The notes: generated by a model from the letters alone, not told the origin. DNA of 7,976 nucleotides from Clostridium sp. CAG:169 (GCA_000435195.1 FR880211.1:1-7976), one strand, 5' to 3'; positions 1 to 5,536 are shown, counted from the stretch's first letter. Program-made: numbers and translations.

Positions 1-7
1 CTCCTTT
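1..7 (-). promoter_or_regulatory. Ribosome binding site of an off-window leftward gene
   Basis: Read on the minus strand, the left edge of the window is AAAGGAG, a good Shine-Dalgarno sequence running off the edge. Together with the minus-strand promoter at 57-84 it implies a gene transcribed leftward whose start codon lies a few bases outside the window. Nothing can be said about its product. Confidence 0.6.
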
Positions 8-21
8 GATGTTCGATTGTT

Positions 22-44
22 GCTCAGCGCCCGCAGCGCTAGGC
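22..44 (-). other. Stem-loop in leader of the off-window leftward gene
   Basis: An inverted repeat with arms AGCGC (26-30) and GCGCT (36-40) and a five-base loop is extended past one mismatch by three more pairs (22-24 with 42-44). It lies between the minus-strand promoter and its ribosome binding site, so it would form in the leader RNA. There is no T-tract, so it is not a terminator. Its role is unknown. Confidence 0.35.
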
Positions 45-56
45 TTGCTTACTTAC

Positions 57-84
57 AGTATATCGGATAAACTGCCGTTGTCAA
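57..84 (-). promoter_or_regulatory. Leftward sigma-A-like promoter
   Basis: On the minus strand there is a perfect -35 TTGACA (84-79), a 16-bp spacer and a -10 TATACT (62-57). It points toward the AAAGGAG ribosome binding site at the left window edge and so drives the off-window divergent gene. Confidence 0.7.
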
Positions 85-109
85 ACGAAAAAGCGCAAAA
101 ACTTCAAAT

Positions 110-142
110 AAAATAAAGTAAGTGATTTATTTTTGTACAAAA
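110..142. promoter_or_regulatory. Two adjacent palindromes between divergent promoters (candidate operator)
   Basis: AAAATAAA (110-117) and TTTATTTT (126-133) form a perfect 8-bp inverted repeat around an 8-base spacer. It overlaps a perfect 12-bp palindrome, TTTTGTACAAAA, at 131-142. Both lie between the leftward promoter (57-84) and the rightward promoter (186-214), where a shared regulator could act on both. AT-rich sequence produces some inverted repeats by chance. The GTAC-centred palindrome is the more convincing of the two. Confidence 0.4.
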
Positions 143-185
143 TAACGGTGGATTTATGACAGAGCAAAGATGAAATTCAGCCGTC

Positions 186-214
186 TTGTAAAGTAAACAG
201 GAATCTGTTATAAT
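186..214 (+). promoter_or_regulatory. Promoter of the MATE efflux gene (extended -10)
   Basis: A -35 TTGTAA (186-191), a 17-bp spacer and a perfect -10 TATAAT (209-214) are present. A TG at 206-207, one base before the -10, makes it an extended -10 promoter. Transcription would start near 221, giving a leader of about 74 bases before the MATE gene. Confidence 0.75.
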
Positions 215-240
215 CAAAGTCAGAAATTTAGTGAGGAAAG

Positions 241-262
241 GTCCTGCAAAGAAAGGCAGGAC
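241..262 (+). other. Leader stem-loop of the MATE gene
   Basis: GTCCTGC (241-247) and GCAGGAC (256-262) form a perfect 7-bp stem with an 8-base purine loop, about 20 bases after the predicted transcription start and upstream of the ribosome binding site. There is no T-tract after it, so it is not a terminator. It may stabilise the mRNA or be part of a small cis-regulatory element. I recognise no known riboswitch class. Confidence 0.45.
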
Positions 263-294
263 GAAAAATATGAGAAGAGGGAAGGTATGTAAAC

Positions 295-1650
295 ATGAAG
301 AAGGAACACTTGGACAGACAATTTTACAAGACGGTGCTGACCATTGCCATACCGGTTGTTCTGCAAAACCTGATCAGTATTGGACTGAATATGGCAGATA
401 CCATCATGATTGGCAAACTGGGTGTAGATGAGCTGGCAGCGGTCGGTACAGCCAATCGACTGTACTTTGTCTTTTCCAGCTTGTGTTTTGGTATTTACAG
501 CGGTGCTTCGGTCTATGTTTCGCAGTATTGGGGTGTCAAGGATATTAAAAATATCCGCCGCACGCTGGGTATCGACATCATTTTGGGCGGCGGCATGGCA
601 CTGCTGTTTACGGCAATCGCAATTTTCGCAGCTCCGCAGGTGCTGGGCTTGTTCAGTTCCGACCCGCGGGTCATCGAGCTGGGAACCGAATATCTGCACA
701 TTGTTGCCATTTCCTATTTCTTTACCTCAATGTCCTTTGCCATCAACTTTAACTGTCGTGCCATCCATATGCTAAAGGTGCCGACCGCCATCAATACGCT
801 GGCACTGGTTATCAACCTGGTCTTCAACTATCTGCTCATCTTCGGCAAATTTGGCTTCCCGAAGCTGGGTGTCAAAGGTGCGGCACTGGCAACTCTGCTT
901 GCACGCTTGGTAGAATTCATCCTAATGTACCTGTGCGTATATCTGCAGAAGGGTCATCCGCTGGCAGCCAAAATCAGAGAACTGTTCAGCTTTGACCGGG
1001 AACTGTTCACCCGCGTACTCAAGACCTCCCTGCCGGTCATCGTTTCCGAAGGCGGATGGAGCTTGGGCAACTCGGTCTACTACATCGCGTATGGTATGCT
1101 GGGTGCATCTGCTCTGGCGGTTGTACAGGTGGCGTCTACCGTCAACGACCTGTTCCAGATTTTATTCTTTGGTATCGGTAATGCCAGCGCAGTTATGATT
1201 GGCAACGAGCTGGGACGCCGCAATGAGGACAAGGCGTACTCCTATGCTGTGGTTTTCCTGAAGATGACCTTTGCAATCAACCTGGTGATGTCGGTTGCAC
1301 TCTTCCTTTCTCGCGGTATGGTCATCAATATCTATGACTTCGACCAGGAAACCAACATCATGCTGGCAAACACCCTGGCAGTTTACGCTATCTATATGCT
1401 GCCAAAGATGTTTACCTATGTTTTGTTCTGCGGTATTCTGCGCTCGGGTGGAGATACTCGTTTTTGTATGCTGCTCGACCTTTTGGGCGTTTGGGTCATC
1501 GGTGTTCCGCTGGCATTTTTGGGTGTGCTGGTCTTTCATCTGCCGCTGCATATCATCGTTGCGATGGTATTCTTTGAGGAGTGGGTCAAGCTCTACTTCT
1601 CCTTTAAGCGCTTTAAAAGTAAAAAATGGGCACACACCCTTATTGATTAG
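295..1650 (+). CDS. MATE family efflux transporter
   Basis: This 451-residue polytopic inner-membrane protein is a multidrug and toxic compound extrusion (MATE) pump, expected to export cationic or drug-like compounds using a Na+ or H+ gradient. The length and roughly twelve hydrophobic segments are normal for the family. The first helix carries NMADTIMIGKLG, with Asp35 where MATE pumps keep a conserved cation-coupling aspartate. The stretches GIYSGASVYVSQYWG (about 66-80) and LVINLVFNYLLIFGKFGFP (about 171-190) are also typical. The ATG at 295 is preceded by AAGG at 282-285 (9-base spacing) and a longer purine run from 275. It is a single-gene unit with its own promoter and terminator, divergent from an off-window gene. 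The substrate cannot be read from sequence; the family call is firm. Confidence 0.95.
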   Translation: MKKEHLDRQFYKTVLTIAIPVVLQNLISIGLNMADTIMIGKLGVDELAAVGTANRLYFVFSSLCFGIYSGASVYVSQYWGVKDIKNIRRTLGIDIILGGGMALLFTAIAIFAAPQVLGLFSSDPRVIELGTEYLHIVAISYFFTSMSFAINFNCRAIHMLKVPTAINTLALVINLVFNYLLIFGKFGFPKLGVKGAALATLLARLVEFILMYLCVYLQKGHPLAAKIRELFSFDRELFTRVLKTSLPVIVSEGGWSLGNSVYYIAYGMLGASALAVVQVASTVNDLFQILFFGIGNASAVMIGNELGRRNEDKAYSYAVVFLKMTFAINLVMSVALFLSRGMVINIYDFDQETNIMLANTLAVYAIYMLPKMFTYVLFCGILRSGGDTRFCMLLDLLGVWVIGVPLAFLGVLVFHLPLHIIVAMVFFEEWVKLYFSFKRFKSKKWAHTLID

Positions 1651-1672
1651 ACAAGAAAAAAGCAATTTTTTT

Positions 1673-1704
1673 AAAGAGATGCCTTTGTTGGCATCTCTTT
1701 TTTT
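1673..1704 (+). terminator. Intrinsic terminator of the MATE gene
   Basis: A perfect 11-bp stem, AAAGAGATGCC (1673-1683) with GGCATCTCTTT (1690-1700), has a six-base loop and runs into seven consecutive T residues (1698-1704). It lies 22 bases after the MATE stop codon. Confidence 0.93.
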
Positions 1705-1733
1705 ATGAAAAAGGTCGAATTTTGGACAAGCTA

Positions 1734-1779
1734 TTTGAAAGAAGAATCAAACTTCAAAGAAATATAGGGAAATTCTCTA
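1734..1779. promoter_or_regulatory. Candidate operators upstream of the XRE gene
   Basis: Two dyads precede the XRE promoter. TTTGAA (1734-1739) and TTCAAA (1753-1758) are perfect inverted arms with centres 19 bp apart. TAGGGAAATTCTCTA (1765-1779) is a 15-bp imperfect palindrome with one mismatched pair. XRE regulators often bind their own upstream region, so autoregulation is plausible, but the region is AT-rich and the repeats are short. Confidence 0.3.
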
Positions 1780-1798
1780 AGAATACGATGAAAAGAGA

Positions 1799-1827
1799 TT
1801 GATTTTTTGTTTAAAAAATATTATAGT
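1799..1827 (+). promoter_or_regulatory. Promoter of the XRE-cupin gene
   Basis: A -35 TTGATT (1799-1804), a 17-bp spacer and a -10 TATAGT (1822-1827) lie about 30 bases before the start codon. A second -10-like TACAAT at 1833-1838 lacks a well-placed -35. Confidence 0.6.
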
Positions 1828-1858
1828 AGAGGTACAATAACATTGCGGAGGGAAGAAG

Positions 1859-2425
1859 ATGAGTGCGACAACCGATATTGGAAGCAAGATTAAAAAGTAC
1901 AGAAAAGAAAAAAAATACACCTTGAAAAACCTTTCTGAACAGACCGGACTGTCTATTGGTTTTCTTTCTCAGCTGGAAAGAGGAATCACGACGATTGCCA
2001 TTGATTCACTTGCGAATGTGGCAGATGTTCTGGGCGTGGAGATGATGGATTTCTTTGAAAGCGACCTTCATCAAGAAAATGACCCGGTGATGCGCAGCTA
2101 TGACCTGCCGACACGTCTGCTGTCGGCGGAGCAGATCGAGTATTGCCTGGGAAAAGAATCGTTTGCGCTTCGTCCTAAGATTTTGCAGCTGATGCCCTGT
2201 GCGCAAAAGGAGGAAAAGCCAGAAGCGGTTAAGGCGGAGAGTGAACGCTTCCTCTACCTTTTAGAGGGTGTGCTGTCGCTGGAAATGGGAGAGCGCAGCT
2301 ATGTGCTTTACCCGGGGGACAGTATGCAGCTGGCAAAGGGGAATCGCTATGCAATGTACAATCGCACCACAAAGCCGGCACGGGTACTGCTGGTAGAAAT
2401 GCCGTGTGAAGAAGCTTGTTCGTAA
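1859..2425 (+). CDS. XRE family transcriptional regulator with cupin domain
   Basis: This 188-residue cytoplasmic DNA-binding protein has two domains. Residues about 7-65 are a Cro/CI-type helix-turn-helix with the recognition-helix region SIGFLSQLERG at 32-42. Residues about 106-182 form a small cupin barrel that includes LLEGVLSLEMG and the turn YPGDSMQL at 151-158. This HTH-plus-cupin architecture is common in regulators of amino-acid, polyamine and stress functions, the cupin acting as effector sensor. The cupin part has no histidine at all (the only His is residue 71), so classic metal binding is unlikely. The ATG at 1859 follows GGAGG (1847-1851) with 7-base spacing. It has its own promoter and a weak terminator, and flanking palindromes suggest autoregulation. 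Targets are unknown; the neighbouring macro-domain gene is one candidate. Confidence 0.92.
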   Translation: MSATTDIGSKIKKYRKEKKYTLKNLSEQTGLSIGFLSQLERGITTIAIDSLANVADVLGVEMMDFFESDLHQENDPVMRSYDLPTRLLSAEQIEYCLGKESFALRPKILQLMPCAQKEEKPEAVKAESERFLYLLEGVLSLEMGERSYVLYPGDSMQLAKGNRYAMYNRTTKPARVLLVEMPCEEACS

Positions 2426-2469
2426 CAATAGCAATAAAACAAAATATTGTGTCGAATCTGCACAGTAAA

Positions 2470-2490
2470 CACTAGAGATAGTGCTTTTTT
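2470..2490 (+). terminator. Weak intrinsic terminator after the XRE gene
   Basis: A 5-bp stem, CACTA (2470-2474) with TAGTG (2479-2483), encloses a GAGA loop. One C then six T residues (2485-2490) follow. The stem is short and only moderately stable, so termination may be partial and could allow some read-through into the macro-domain gene. Confidence 0.55.
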
Positions 2491-2500
2491 GTCGATTCAC

Positions 2501-2529
2501 TTGCAAATTACTTCGGAAGAGTTTATAAT
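2501..2529 (+). promoter_or_regulatory. Promoter of the macro-domain gene
   Basis: A -35 TTGCAA (2501-2506), a 17-bp spacer and a perfect -10 TATAAT (2524-2529) place transcription start near 2536, about 34 bases before the macro-domain start codon. This supports the start at 2570, because an upstream in-frame ATG at 2447 would lie before the promoter. Confidence 0.75.
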
Positions 2530-2569
2530 AAAGGATAGATTGTGTATAAAAAATTCCGGAGGGATTTGT

Positions 2570-3091
2570 ATGAATCGCTTTGAAATCATTACAGCGGATA
2601 TTACGACCATAAAAGTGCAGGCAGTGGTGAATGCAGCAAACAATACCCTGCTGGGCGGCGGTGGAGTGGATGGAGCCATCCATCGTGCAGCAGGACCGGC
2701 GCTTTTGGAGGAATGTCGAGGGCTGGGAGGCTGTCCCACCGGGCAGGCACGTTTGACAGGAGGCTACCGGTTGCCCGCAGAATATGTCATCCACACGGTC
2801 GGTCCGATTTGGCAGGGAGGAGAAGCGGGAGAAGAACAGCTGTTGCGCCAGTGTTATCTTTCCTGCTTGGAGCTGGCGGTGCAGCAGGGCATCAAAACCA
2901 TCGCCTTTCCGTCTATCAGCACCGGAGCTTATCACTTTCCGGTCAACCGGGCGGCGGAGATTGCGATTGCTGCCATCATGGGATTTTTAAAGTTTGACAG
3001 TACATTGGAAAAGGTGCTGTTTGTCTGCCATGACGAGCGCACCGCAATCGTTTACCATGTAGCTTTAGACCAGTATTTATCGAAAAAATAA
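2570..3091 (+). CDS. Macro domain protein, probable O-acetyl-ADP-ribose deacetylase / ADP-ribosyl hydrolase
   Basis: This 173-residue protein is a stand-alone macro domain of the MacroD/YmdB type. Such enzymes hydrolyse O-acetyl-ADP-ribose and remove mono-ADP-ribose from acidic protein residues in the cytoplasm. Visible motifs in order are Asp10-Ile11 after the first strand (adenine contact), NAAN at 21-24, GGGGVDGAIH at 29-38 (Asn24 and Asp34 match the residues implicated in MacroD/YmdB catalysis), VIHTVGP at 73-79, and SISTGAYHFP at 115-124 (phosphate-binding loop). The length matches YmdB-like proteins. ATG 2570 follows GGAGGG (2558-2563) with 6-base spacing; a 41-residue upstream extension is rejected because it would begin before the promoter. 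The stop codon lies at the base of the downstream terminator hairpin. No ADP-ribosyltransferase, sirtuin or toxin partner is visible nearby, so its cellular target is open. Confidence 0.94.
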   Translation: MNRFEIITADITTIKVQAVVNAANNTLLGGGGVDGAIHRAAGPALLEECRGLGGCPTGQARLTGGYRLPAEYVIHTVGPIWQGGEAGEEQLLRQCYLSCLELAVQQGIKTIAFPSISTGAYHFPVNRAAEIAIAAIMGFLKFDSTLEKVLFVCHDERTAIVYHVALDQYLSKK

Positions 3092-3127
3092 CAACAGGCG
3101 TGGAATTTTTTCCACGCCTGTTGTTGT
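3088..3127. terminator. Bidirectional terminator between convergent macro and mntP genes
   Basis: A perfect 16-bp stem (3090-3105 with 3110-3125) closes a TTTT loop, with two further pairs at the base (one a wobble). On the minus strand it is followed by TTATTTTTT, an ideal tail for the leftward mntP transcript. On the plus strand the tail TTGTTGTAT is poorer but the stem is very strong. The macro gene's TAA overlaps the base of the stem. Confidence 0.9.
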
Positions 3128-3136
3128 ATGGAAGGT

Positions 3137-3709
3137 TTATGCCAGGATGGTGTGCTCCAGCAGGATTTTTAGCCCGATCAGCACCAGGATGACACCGCCG
3201 AACACCTCAGCTTTGCTTTTTAACAGCGAGCCAAAGGCTTTGCCGAGGTAAGCGCCGACCAGCGAGCAGAGCAGGGTGGTCAGTGCAATGATCACGCTTG
3301 CAGAAAGGATGTTGACCTCCAGCAGAGCAAAGCTGACACCGACAGCGAGTGCATCGATGCTGGTGGCAATCGCCTGGGTCAGGATGGTGGAAAAGGGGAG
3401 GTTTACCTCACACTCCTCCTTTTCGGGGTGGACAGCCTCCCAAATCATCTTGCCGCCGATGAAGCCCAGCAGGATAAAGGCAATCCAGTGGTCGATGGAA
3501 GAGATGAAAGAAGCGAAGGTCTTGCCTAAAAAGTAGCCCAACATCGGCATCAGACCCTGGAACAGACCGAACATTGCCGACCAGACCAAGGCTCGGGTGA
3601 AGAAGCTCTGCCGTTTGTACTGTCTGGACACGCACATTCCGTTGGTGGTGGAAACAGCGAAGGCGTCCATCGAAAGACCAATGGCGATCATCAGTAGATT
3701 TAACAACAA
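3137..3709 (-). CDS. mntP: Manganese efflux pump MntP family
   Basis: This 190-residue, about six-helix inner-membrane protein resembles MntP, which exports Mn2+ and protects against manganese excess. The two pseudo-symmetric halves are visible: GLSMDAFAVS near residues 11-20 (Asp15) and ATSIDALAVG near 115-124 (Asp119), the paired aspartates needed in MntP. DHWIAFILLGFIGGKMIWE (73-91) is another family hallmark. The length equals E. coli MntP within a few residues. No ATG fits: the frame opens with TTG at 3709 just after a stop, 5 bases from AGGAGG (3720-3715). A second TTG at 3706 sits 8 bases away and could be the true start. The out-of-frame ATG at 3713 is only one base from the SD. It has its own promoter with an overlapping palindrome, and no manganese riboswitch is seen in its short leader. 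Confidence 0.92.
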   Translation of the reverse strand: MLLNLLMIAIGLSMDAFAVSTTNGMCVSRQYKRQSFFTRALVWSAMFGLFQGLMPMLGYFLGKTFASFISSIDHWIAFILLGFIGGKMIWEAVHPEKEECEVNLPFSTILTQAIATSIDALAVGVSFALLEVNILSASVIIALTTLLCSLVGAYLGKAFGSLLKSKAEVFGGVILVLIGLKILLEHTILA

Positions 3710-3730
3710 TCATTCCTCCTTGCAGATGGG

Positions 3731-3756
3731 GGACGAAGCGTTCAAAGCGTTCGTCC
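3731..3756 (-). other. Leader stem-loop of mntP
   Basis: GGACGAA (3731-3737) pairs with TTCGTCC (3750-3756) in a perfect 7-bp stem, extended by two more pairs after a one-base bulge. It lies between the predicted mntP transcription start (about 3760) and the AGGAGG at 3720-3715. It could affect mRNA stability or ribosome access. There is no T-tract, so it is not a terminator. Confidence 0.45.
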
Positions 3757-3766
3757 AATCAGCATC

Positions 3767-3795
3767 AGTATATCAGCTTTGGAAGGATTTCACAA
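3767..3795 (-). promoter_or_regulatory. Promoter of mntP
   Basis: On the minus strand there is a -35 TTGTGA (3795-3790), a 17-bp spacer and a -10 TATACT (3772-3767). Transcription would start near 3760, giving a leader of only about 50 bases. Confidence 0.65.
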
Positions 3796-3803
3796 GGAAA
3801 TCC
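3785..3803. promoter_or_regulatory. Palindrome over the mntP -35 element (candidate operator)
   Basis: GGATTTC (3785-3791) and GAAATCC (3797-3803) are perfect 7-bp inverted arms around a 5-base spacer. Together they cover the whole mntP -35 hexamer. A bound dimer here would block RNA polymerase. The sequence does not match the MntR box as I remember it, so the regulator is unknown. It also lies in the shared region with the rightward gene at 3945, for which I find no convincing -35/-10 pair. Confidence 0.5.
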
Positions 3804-3944
3804 AAGATGCTTTTGTGCAGAAATATCGGTAGAAAATACAGGAGTGCTGTGAAAAACAGGAAAAGTTTACCGCACGTTCAAGAATTTATGCAGGCGGTAT
3901 TGTAAAATAAGGAGTGAAATCTTCGGCGTGGAGGATAAAAAACA

Positions 3945-4817
3945 GTGTTTGGCTATATAAAACCGTTCAAAGCGGAATTAAAGGTCAAGGAATGGGAAGC
4001 CTATCAGGGAATCTACTGCGGATTGTGCAAGCAGCTGGCGCAGCGATATGGGCTGTTTGCCAGAATGACGCTCAACTATGATTTTGTTTTTCTGGCGATG
4101 ATGGATATGGCACTGAGGGAACAGCGTATCCATTTTTGTCAGTGCAACTGTATCACCCATCCGTTCAAAAAGCGGACCTGTTGCCAATCTAACCAAAGTC
4201 TGGAGCTTTGTTGTGATATTGCGATGCTGTTGACCTGCTATAAGCTGGAGGATGACCTTGCCGACGAGGGATTGTTTCGGCGCACAGCGGTGCGCCTGGT
4301 GCTTCCGTTTGCCAGAAGGGACCGTAAAAAGGCAGCGCAGTACCGCCCGCAGCTTGCAGAGCAGATGCAGCAGCTGATGCAGCAGCAAAACCGGCTGGAG
4401 CAGGAAGGATGCGCACAGGTGGACCTGGCAGCGGAACCGACCGCTCTTTTGATGCAGCAGGTGTTTGCAGCTTTGTCGGATGACCCGATGCGCAAGCGTG
4501 CGCTCGAGCGCTTCGGCTATCTGCTGGGCAGGTGGACCTATCTGATCGACGCGCTGGATGATTGGGAAGAGGATGTGTGCCGCGGCAGGTACAATCCCTT
4601 TGCACGGCAGGCACAGCAGCAGGAGATTACACCCGGCGAGCAGTACCGTCAGGCGCGTGGAACACTGTATCTGACCATCGCAGAGATGAGAAAGGCTTAT
4701 GACCTGTTGGGGATCCGCTCGCTCGATTCCATTTTGGAAAATGTGCTGGATCTGGGACTGCGGCAGATGGTGGACCACACCCTTGCCAAAAAGGCAGAAG
4801 AGCCAAAAGAGCAATGA
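3945..4817 (+). CDS. DUF5685-type protein with squalene/phytoene-synthase-like Asp motifs
   Basis: This 290-residue protein begins MFGYIKPFKAELKVKEWEAY and continues YCGLCKQL, which I recognise as the DUF5685 family of unknown function. Two aspartate-rich motifs stand out: LEDDLADEG at 101-109 and DALDDWEEDVCRGRYNP at 202-218, about 100 residues apart in a mostly helical protein. They resemble the DDxADEG and DxxEDxxRGR motifs that bind Mg-diphosphate in HpnC/HpnD/CrtB-type synthases, so a prenyl-diphosphate-related activity is inferred, not shown. The N-terminal half is cysteine-rich: CxxC at 25/28, CxCxC at 65/67/69, CC at 79-80 and 89-90, and Cys98. A Gln-rich stretch lies at 139-153. The start is GTG 3945 after GGAGG (3930-3934) with 10-base spacing. 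It is the first gene of a run with the J-domain gene 29 bases on. Confidence 0.85.
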   Translation: MFGYIKPFKAELKVKEWEAYQGIYCGLCKQLAQRYGLFARMTLNYDFVFLAMMDMALREQRIHFCQCNCITHPFKKRTCCQSNQSLELCCDIAMLLTCYKLEDDLADEGLFRRTAVRLVLPFARRDRKKAAQYRPQLAEQMQQLMQQQNRLEQEGCAQVDLAAEPTALLMQQVFAALSDDPMRKRALERFGYLLGRWTYLIDALDDWEEDVCRGRYNPFARQAQQQEITPGEQYRQARGTLYLTIAEMRKAYDLLGIRSLDSILENVLDLGLRQMVDHTLAKKAEEPKEQ

Positions 4818-4846
4818 TTTAACCTAGGGAGAGAGGGCAGCAAACG

Positions 4847-5509
4847 ATGACAGATCCATATCAGGTGCTGGGCGTTTCGCCAAGCGCTACGGATGAACAG
4901 ATTAAAAATGCATACCGAGAACTTGCCAGAAAGTATCACCCGGACAACTATGTCAACAACCCGCTGGCAGACCTTGCGCAGGAAAAGATGAAGGAGATCA
5001 ACGAGGCGTACGACCAGATTCAGCGCCAGCGCAAGCAACAGCAGCAGAGTTACTCCGGGCAAGCTTCAGCAAACCGTGGATATTCCAATGCGGGCTACTC
5101 CCGTCAGAGCTACTCGGGTCAGGGTCGGTCGCAGTTTGCCGATATTCGGCAGCTGCTCCATTCCAACCGCCTGAGCGAAGCGGAGGAGCTGCTGGAGGGG
5201 ATTCCGCAGCAGCGCAGGGATGCCGAGTGGTACTATCTGCGCGGCAGAGTGTTTTATGTACATGGATGGCTGGACCAGGCGTACAGCTATTACACCCGGG
5301 CAGTCCAGATGAATCCGGGAAACGCCGAGTACCAGACCGCACTCAATCAGCTGATGTGGCAGCGCAACACAGGCAGACCTTCGGGAGGATATGGCGATTA
5401 CCGCAACGTCCAAAGCGGCGGGATGAGCGGATGCGATATGTGCTCGGGGTTGATCTGTGCCGACTGCTGCTGCGAATGTATGGGCGGCGATCTGATCAGC
5501 TGCTGTTAG
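4847..5509 (+). CDS. J-domain/TPR protein with cysteine-rich C-terminus
   Basis: This 220-residue protein opens with a J domain (residues about 3-60) holding the HPD signature at 31-33, so it should stimulate a DnaK-type Hsp70. It is not DnaJ itself: the G/F region, zinc-finger repeats and client-binding C-domain are absent. Residues 64-96 are a flexible linker rich in Gln, Ser, Gly and Tyr with four GYS/SYS motifs. Residues about 98-172 are helical with a clear TPR-like unit around WYYLRGRVFYVHGWLDQAY. The last 25 residues hold nine cysteines (196, 199, 204, 207-209, 211, 219, 220), suggesting metal binding or another Cys-based function. ATG 4847 follows GAGGG (4833-4837) with 9-base spacing. 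It sits between the DUF5685-type gene and a membrane-protein gene with short gaps, so it is probably their co-transcribed partner. Confidence 0.9.
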   Translation: MTDPYQVLGVSPSATDEQIKNAYRELARKYHPDNYVNNPLADLAQEKMKEINEAYDQIQRQRKQQQQSYSGQASANRGYSNAGYSRQSYSGQGRSQFADIRQLLHSNRLSEAEELLEGIPQQRRDAEWYYLRGRVFYVHGWLDQAYSYYTRAVQMNPGNAEYQTALNQLMWQRNTGRPSGGYGDYRNVQSGGMSGCDMCSGLICADCCCECMGGDLISCC

Positions 5510-5536
5510 CAGCATCAAATACAGGGAAGTGATTTT

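Noticed and set aside
233..247. GAGGAAAGGTCC resembling the conserved GAGGAAAGUCC core of RNase P RNA
   Set aside because: The leader is about 70 bases, far too short for RNase P RNA, and no other conserved block follows. The match is chance.
2447..2569. Upstream extension of the macro-domain gene to an ATG at 2447
   Set aside because: It would start before the promoter at 2501-2529 and run through the terminator at 2470-2490. The ATG at 2570 has a proper SD and matches the family N-terminus.
2261..2935. Minus-strand open frame of 224 codons across the XRE-macro junction
   Set aside because: It spans two recognised plus-strand genes and their promoter, shows no recognisable domain, and has skewed composition.
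3710..3944. Possible yybP-ykoY manganese riboswitch upstream of mntP
   Set aside because: The predicted leader is only about 50 bases with one short hairpin. I do not see the conserved multi-helix junction of that riboswitch, and sequence further upstream precedes the promoter.
3860..3944. Promoter for the DUF5685-type gene
   Set aside because: TAAAAT at 3903-3908 is -10-like, but no acceptable -35 lies 16-18 bases upstream. A promoter must exist in this gap but I cannot place it.
3978..4814. Long minus-strand open frame of 278 codons opposite the DUF5685-type gene
   Set aside because: It is a shadow: low-complexity His/Leu/Gln composition, no ribosome binding site, and it mirrors a recognised family on the plus strand.
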